Positions 61,554 to 64,000 of a stretch of DNA of 64,000 bases are shown piece by piece (position 1 is the first letter of the stretch; each line of letters opens with the position of its first letter). Position numbers and translations under genes: made by a program. Below the pieces are notes generated by a model, which had not been told where the DNA came from, searched no databases, and worked only from the letters and a program-made list of their open reading frames with translations. The DNA comes from VXYL01 sp965116345. Lineage in GTDB: Bacteria > Pseudomonadota > Gammaproteobacteria > Pseudomonadales > Azotimanducaceae. Where the stretch lies: the NCBI GenBank assembly GCA_965116345.1, contig OZ220680.1:4092001-4156000 (forward strand), in the 5' to 3' direction.

Positions 61554-62189
61554 CTATTCGTGGGTTGCGGCGAGACGCGCGAGGATCTCGAGGGGGATGC
61601 AGGACGGCCGGCCGCGGGCGTCGCGGCGCCAGCCGCTGCGCCGACGGCAGACGGCGCGCTCGCAGCGGCCGGTGCGTTCGAGGTCGCAGAGTCCGCGCAG
61701 CCAGTCGGCGTGCTGCTCGTCCATGGCCGCCTCGGCGCGGCGGCGGATGTCGTCGCGGATGCGCATCAGCGTGCGGCCGAGCTGGTTCCTGCCGCGGCCG
61801 CCGCAGACGCCCCAGTAGGCGTCGCCCCAGGTGTTGCCCTCGACGAGTTCGGCATCGCCGGTGGCGAGCAGGGCGTCGCGCAGTTCCGGGACGGCGAACT
61901 TCGCCCGCAGGACGGAGTGCATGACGTCGTCCTTGATGCGCTCCCACTCGCAGCGCAGGTCGGCGCGGCGGCCGAGGCGCTTGGCCTCCGCCGGGGAGGC
62001 GGCTTCGCGGATGCGCTCGCGCTCGCGCTCGCCGCGCGGCTTCGCGCTCTGGAACGCGTGCTCGGCCGTGGAAAAGCGGTGGCCGCGCCACTCGAACGGG
62101 TGGCGGTGGAAGTTGGACAGGAAGGCGAACTCGCCGCGGAAGCGGTCGATGCGCTCCGGGGTGGTGCGGGGATGCTGGATGCTGGACAC
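61554..62189 (-). CDS. NADAR (YbiA-like) domain protein
   Basis: A 211-residue protein; the GTG at 62189 has GAGGGAA upstream and gives the family N-terminus. NADAR motifs: F-R-G-E-F-A-F-L-S-N-F (18-27), F-S-T-A-E-H-A-F-Q-S-A-K (39-50), R-C-E-W-E-R-I-K-D-D-V-M, and L-V-E-G-N-T-W-G-D-A-Y-W-G-V (115-128) with the following R-N-Q-L-G-R-T-L-M. Family members act on ADP-ribosyl or riboflavin-pathway N-glycosidic substrates. Some reverse ADP-ribosylation of guanine in toxin systems. About 50 extra C-terminal residues with cysteines (C-D-L-E-R-T-G-R-C-E-R-A-V-C) are unusual. No DarT-like partner is visible in the window. Copy 3 of the repeated element is in its leader. Confidence 0.9.
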   Translation of the reverse strand: MSSIQHPRTTPERIDRFRGEFAFLSNFHRHPFEWRGHRFSTAEHAFQSAKPRGERERERIREAASPAEAKRLGRRADLRCEWERIKDDVMHSVLRAKFAVPELRDALLATGDAELVEGNTWGDAYWGVCGGRGRNQLGRTLMRIRDDIRRRAEAAMDEQHADWLRGLCDLERTGRCERAVCRRRSGWRRDARGRPSCIPLEILARLAATHE

Positions 62190-62251
62190 TGGATTCCCTC
62201 TGGTGGTGGGCGAAGCCCGATGGCCACGCGGCCGCCGCGCCCCGGAACGGA

Positions 62252-62313
62252 CGGTCAAGGCCGACGCCGGCCGCGCGCGGACGGCGGCGCCCCGCAGGGG
62301 GAAGCCTTGACGG
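62252..62313 (-). repeat. Repeated intergenic leader element, copy 3 (upstream of NADAR gene)
   Basis: Arms CGGTCAAGGC (62252-62261) and GCCTTGACGG (62304-62313), with GGCGGCGCCCCGCAGGGG before the right arm. It has a shorter internal loop than copies 1 and 2; the flank CGGCGCGGCAGGCTCCGAA is recognisably the same. Confidence 0.75.
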
Positions 62314-62389
62314 GACGGGACGGCGCGGCAGGCTCCGAACCGGGGTTCGCCCCGTCGCGCAAGGCGTGGAGTCCCCGGTCGGCCGGGCG

Positions 62390-62872
62390 TCAGGCGGAAC
62401 GGCCGTGTGCGGATTGGCGGGGACCGGCCGGCAGCAGCAGGCCGATGGCGTCGGGGCGGAACTCGAGCGCGAACCGGGGCGACCGCGCCAGAAGCGCGGT
62501 GTCGACCCACTCGACGGGGATGTCCTCGGCGAAGTCGTCGCCGCCGACGGCGCCCCGGGCGCGGTCCCAGACGGCCATGCGGTCGTCGCGGTTCGGGTCG
62601 AAGCCGTCGGCGTAGGCGACCGGCGGCCGGCGCGGCGGGTCGTCGGGGTCCGGACCGGGGTCGAGTCCGGGCGACATGAGGTAGATGCCCTCGTCCTTGA
62701 CGAGCCAGAGGCACGGCGGCGCCAGGCGCTCCTCGCCGGGCTGGGGGACGGCGCAGAGGTCCTCGCCGAAGACGGCGGCGCGCTGCGCCATGGTCATGCG
62801 GCGTTCGGGCGCCTCGCGGACGTGCCGGGCGAGGCCGGCGACCTGTTCCATGTCGAAGAAGAGTCGGGTCAT
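62390..62872 (-). CDS. DUF3085-like protein
   Basis: A 160-residue protein; the ATG at 62872 follows CGGAGACCCC. The N-terminus M-T-R-L-F-F-D-M-E-Q-V-A-G-L-A-R-H with R-E-A-P-E-R-R-M-T, and the central P-C-L-W-L-V-K-D-E-G-I-Y-L-M-S-P, match the DUF3085 pattern. The acidic/Pro region P-G-L-D-P-G-P-D-P-D-D-P-P follows. DUF3085 proteins are typical of plasmids and integrative elements in proteobacteria. Function unknown. Confidence 0.78.
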   Translation of the reverse strand: MTRLFFDMEQVAGLARHVREAPERRMTMAQRAAVFGEDLCAVPQPGEERLAPPCLWLVKDEGIYLMSPGLDPGPDPDDPPRRPPVAYADGFDPNRDDRMAVWDRARGAVGGDDFAEDIPVEWVDTALLARSPRFALEFRPDAIGLLLPAGPRQSAHGRSA

Positions 62873-62899
62873 TGTCGGGGTCTCCGTGGGGTTGCGGGT

Positions 62900-63601
62900 T
62901 CAGGCGGACGCGCCGCAGTTCCAGCCGTCGCGCCAGGCGTCGGCGCGGCACTCGTCCGGGGTGGGCGTCCGCTCGGGGTCGAACGGGCGCTCGCGCGGCG
63001 GCGGGCGGTGCTCGTCGACGATGTCGAAGGCGCGGCGGCGGCCGGCGAGCCCCTGCCTCCACAGGCGCGCGAACGCCGGACCGAGCGCGTCGGCGTCGGC
63101 GGGGCATGCGCGGACGTGGCGCAGGATGCCGAGCGCCTCGCGCCGGACCCGGTTGGCCTCGGCGAGCTCGGACCTGGCCCGCATGGCGGCGCAGCGGACG
63201 GCGTCGCACTCGCGTTCGAGTTCCGCGATCAGCTCGGCCATGCGGTCGGCGGCGTGCGCGGCGGTCGCGGGGTCGTCGTAGGCGTCCGGGTCGAGGTAGT
63301 GGCAGTCGGTGTCGTCGGACTCGACCAGCGCGTAGTAGGTGGTCGGCGGATCGTCGGCGTCGTCGCCGGACTCGTCCTCGAACGCGTAGACATGCCCGGT
63401 GAGGATCTCGAACTGCGACGCGTCGGCGTACCAGCCGGTGTGGCGCGCGCGGGTGACGGTGTCGTGGCGGCCGACCCGAAAGGCGCGGGCGGGGCCGATG
63501 TGGCCGGGATCGACGAGGTGCGCGTCGATGCCGCAGGCCAGGCGGCGGGCCGCGGGCAGCTCGTGGAAGGCGTCGGCGACGGGGGTGGAGGTGGCTTGCA
63601 T
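62900..63601 (-). CDS. Hypothetical acidic protein
   Basis: A 233-residue protein; the ATG at 63601 follows AAGGAGACACC. The first half has beta-type segments (HIGPARAFRVGRHDTVTRA, then FEILTGHVYAFEDESGDDAD, P-P-T-T-Y-Y-A-L-V). The middle (about 115-160) is a probable coiled helix, AADRMAELIAELERECDAVR. The C-terminus is Pro/Arg-rich. I do not recognise a family. It shares the GGAGAC-type ribosome site of its neighbours and lies 27 bp upstream of the DUF3085 gene, so it is probably in the same operon. Confidence 0.7.
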   Translation of the reverse strand: MQATSTPVADAFHELPAARRLACGIDAHLVDPGHIGPARAFRVGRHDTVTRARHTGWYADASQFEILTGHVYAFEDESGDDADDPPTTYYALVESDDTDCHYLDPDAYDDPATAAHAADRMAELIAELERECDAVRCAAMRARSELAEANRVRREALGILRHVRACPADADALGPAFARLWRQGLAGRRRAFDIVDEHRPPPRERPFDPERTPTPDECRADAWRDGWNCGASA

Positions 63602-63635
63602 GTCGGTGTCTCCTTGCGTGGCTGGACGGGACGGG

Positions 63636-64000
63636 TCAGGCGGCCTTCGGCGGACGCGTGGGCCGCTTGAAGAACGCGAACGCGGGGTTGTCGCGGGACG
63701 GCTCGACGTCGGCGCTGAACGCGACCGGGTCGCCCTCCTTGGCGTCGTAGAGGAAGCGCGGCTGGGTGCCCCAGAACTTCCTGCCGTGGCCGTCCTGGAC
63801 GGTCATGACCTCGCGGACGAAGTTGCGGTAGCTCTTGAGGTCGAGCTTGACGATGCGGCCCGCCACGAGCTGGCGGCCGGTCTCGATCGGCGGGGCGTCG
63901 GCGACTGCCTCGCGCTCGAGCTGCTGCGCGCGCCAGCGGATGTGCAGCGTGATGGCGCTGCACCAGAGCGCGCGATCGCGGACGTGCACGGCGGCGGCTT
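63636..64000 (-). CDS. Hypothetical protein, C-terminal part (continues past the window end)
   Basis: The frame is open to the window edge. The GTG at 63989 is possible but gives an abrupt start, and relatives I remember are longer, so I treat it as 5'-partial. The visible part has a helical segment (W-R-A-Q-Q-L-E-R-E-A-V-A-D-A-P-P) followed by a small beta-barrel-like domain (R-Q-L-V-A-G-R-I-V-K-L-D-L-K-S-Y, then GRKFWGTQPRFLYDAKEGDP, then V-A-F-S-A-D-V-E-P-S-R-D-N-P-A-F-A-F-F-K-R-P). The ending is typical of plasmid/ICE proteins with an OB-like C-terminus. Function unknown. Confidence 0.65.
   Translation of the reverse strand, partial: AAAVHVRDRALWCSAITLHIRWRAQQLEREAVADAPPIETGRQLVAGRIVKLDLKSYRNFVREVMTVQDGHGRKFWGTQPRFLYDAKEGDPVAFSADVEPSRDNPAFAFFKRPTRPPKAA

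Noticed and set aside
56916..63670. Long plus-strand frames in the accessory cluster (56916-58235, 58588-59988, 61560-62615, 62366-63670)
   Set aside because: They are antisense to well-supported minus-strand genes with recognisable domains and have Ala/Arg/Gly-rich composition without motifs.

Overview
The window is GC-rich DNA, probably from a proteobacterium. The evidence is a classical autotransporter barrel, a RIT recombinase trio, HicAB and BrnTA modules and plasmid/ICE-type accessory genes. I cannot name the genus. No rRNA, intact tRNA or CRISPR array is visible.

Layout: (1) 1-708 is the end of an IS4-family element (minus strand, cut by the window edge) that abuts and truncates the next gene. 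(2) 711-47611 is one enormous plus-strand gene for a Calx-beta-repeat autotransporter, about 15,630 residues visible if one frame error is repaired. Its 5' end is lost at the IS4 boundary. A run of 15 G (5897-5911) breaks the frame, leaving a 13,832-residue open frame downstream. The middle of the gene consists of homogenised modules and five copies of a 1.54-1.56 kb superblock. It ends in a helical linker and an outer-membrane barrel. (3) 47851-48507 is a hicAB toxin-antitoxin operon with a palindromic operator on its -10 box. (4) 48617-52849 is one conserved hypothetical gene split by a RIT element (48958-52349): three coupled tyrosine recombinases between 28-bp inverted repeats, with the first gene's ribosome-binding site and start codon inside a hairpin. 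(5) 53028-55054 is the N-terminal stub of a P4-type integrase cut by an ISKra4-family element whose two frames are linked by a canonical -1 slippery heptamer. (6) 55211-64000 is a minus-strand cluster of small accessory genes: DUF4326, BrnTA, a 2OG-Fe(II) oxygenase-like protein, a decayed RelE/Xre pair, a Toprim/zinc-finger primase-like protein, a SLOG protein, a cysteine-peptidase-like protein, NADAR, DUF3085 and several unknowns. It looks like the accessory part of a plasmid or integrative element.

Three intergenic gaps in the last cluster carry the same roughly 100-nt GC-rich element, bounded by a GGTCAAGGC / GCCTTGAC inverted repeat, each in the 5' leader of a different gene (DUF4326, SLOG, NADAR). 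I consider this repeated leader, the G-tract in the giant autotransporter and the RIT hairpin the most interesting observations. The region as a whole is a mobile-element landing zone next to a surface-protein gene that is probably broken or phase-variable.
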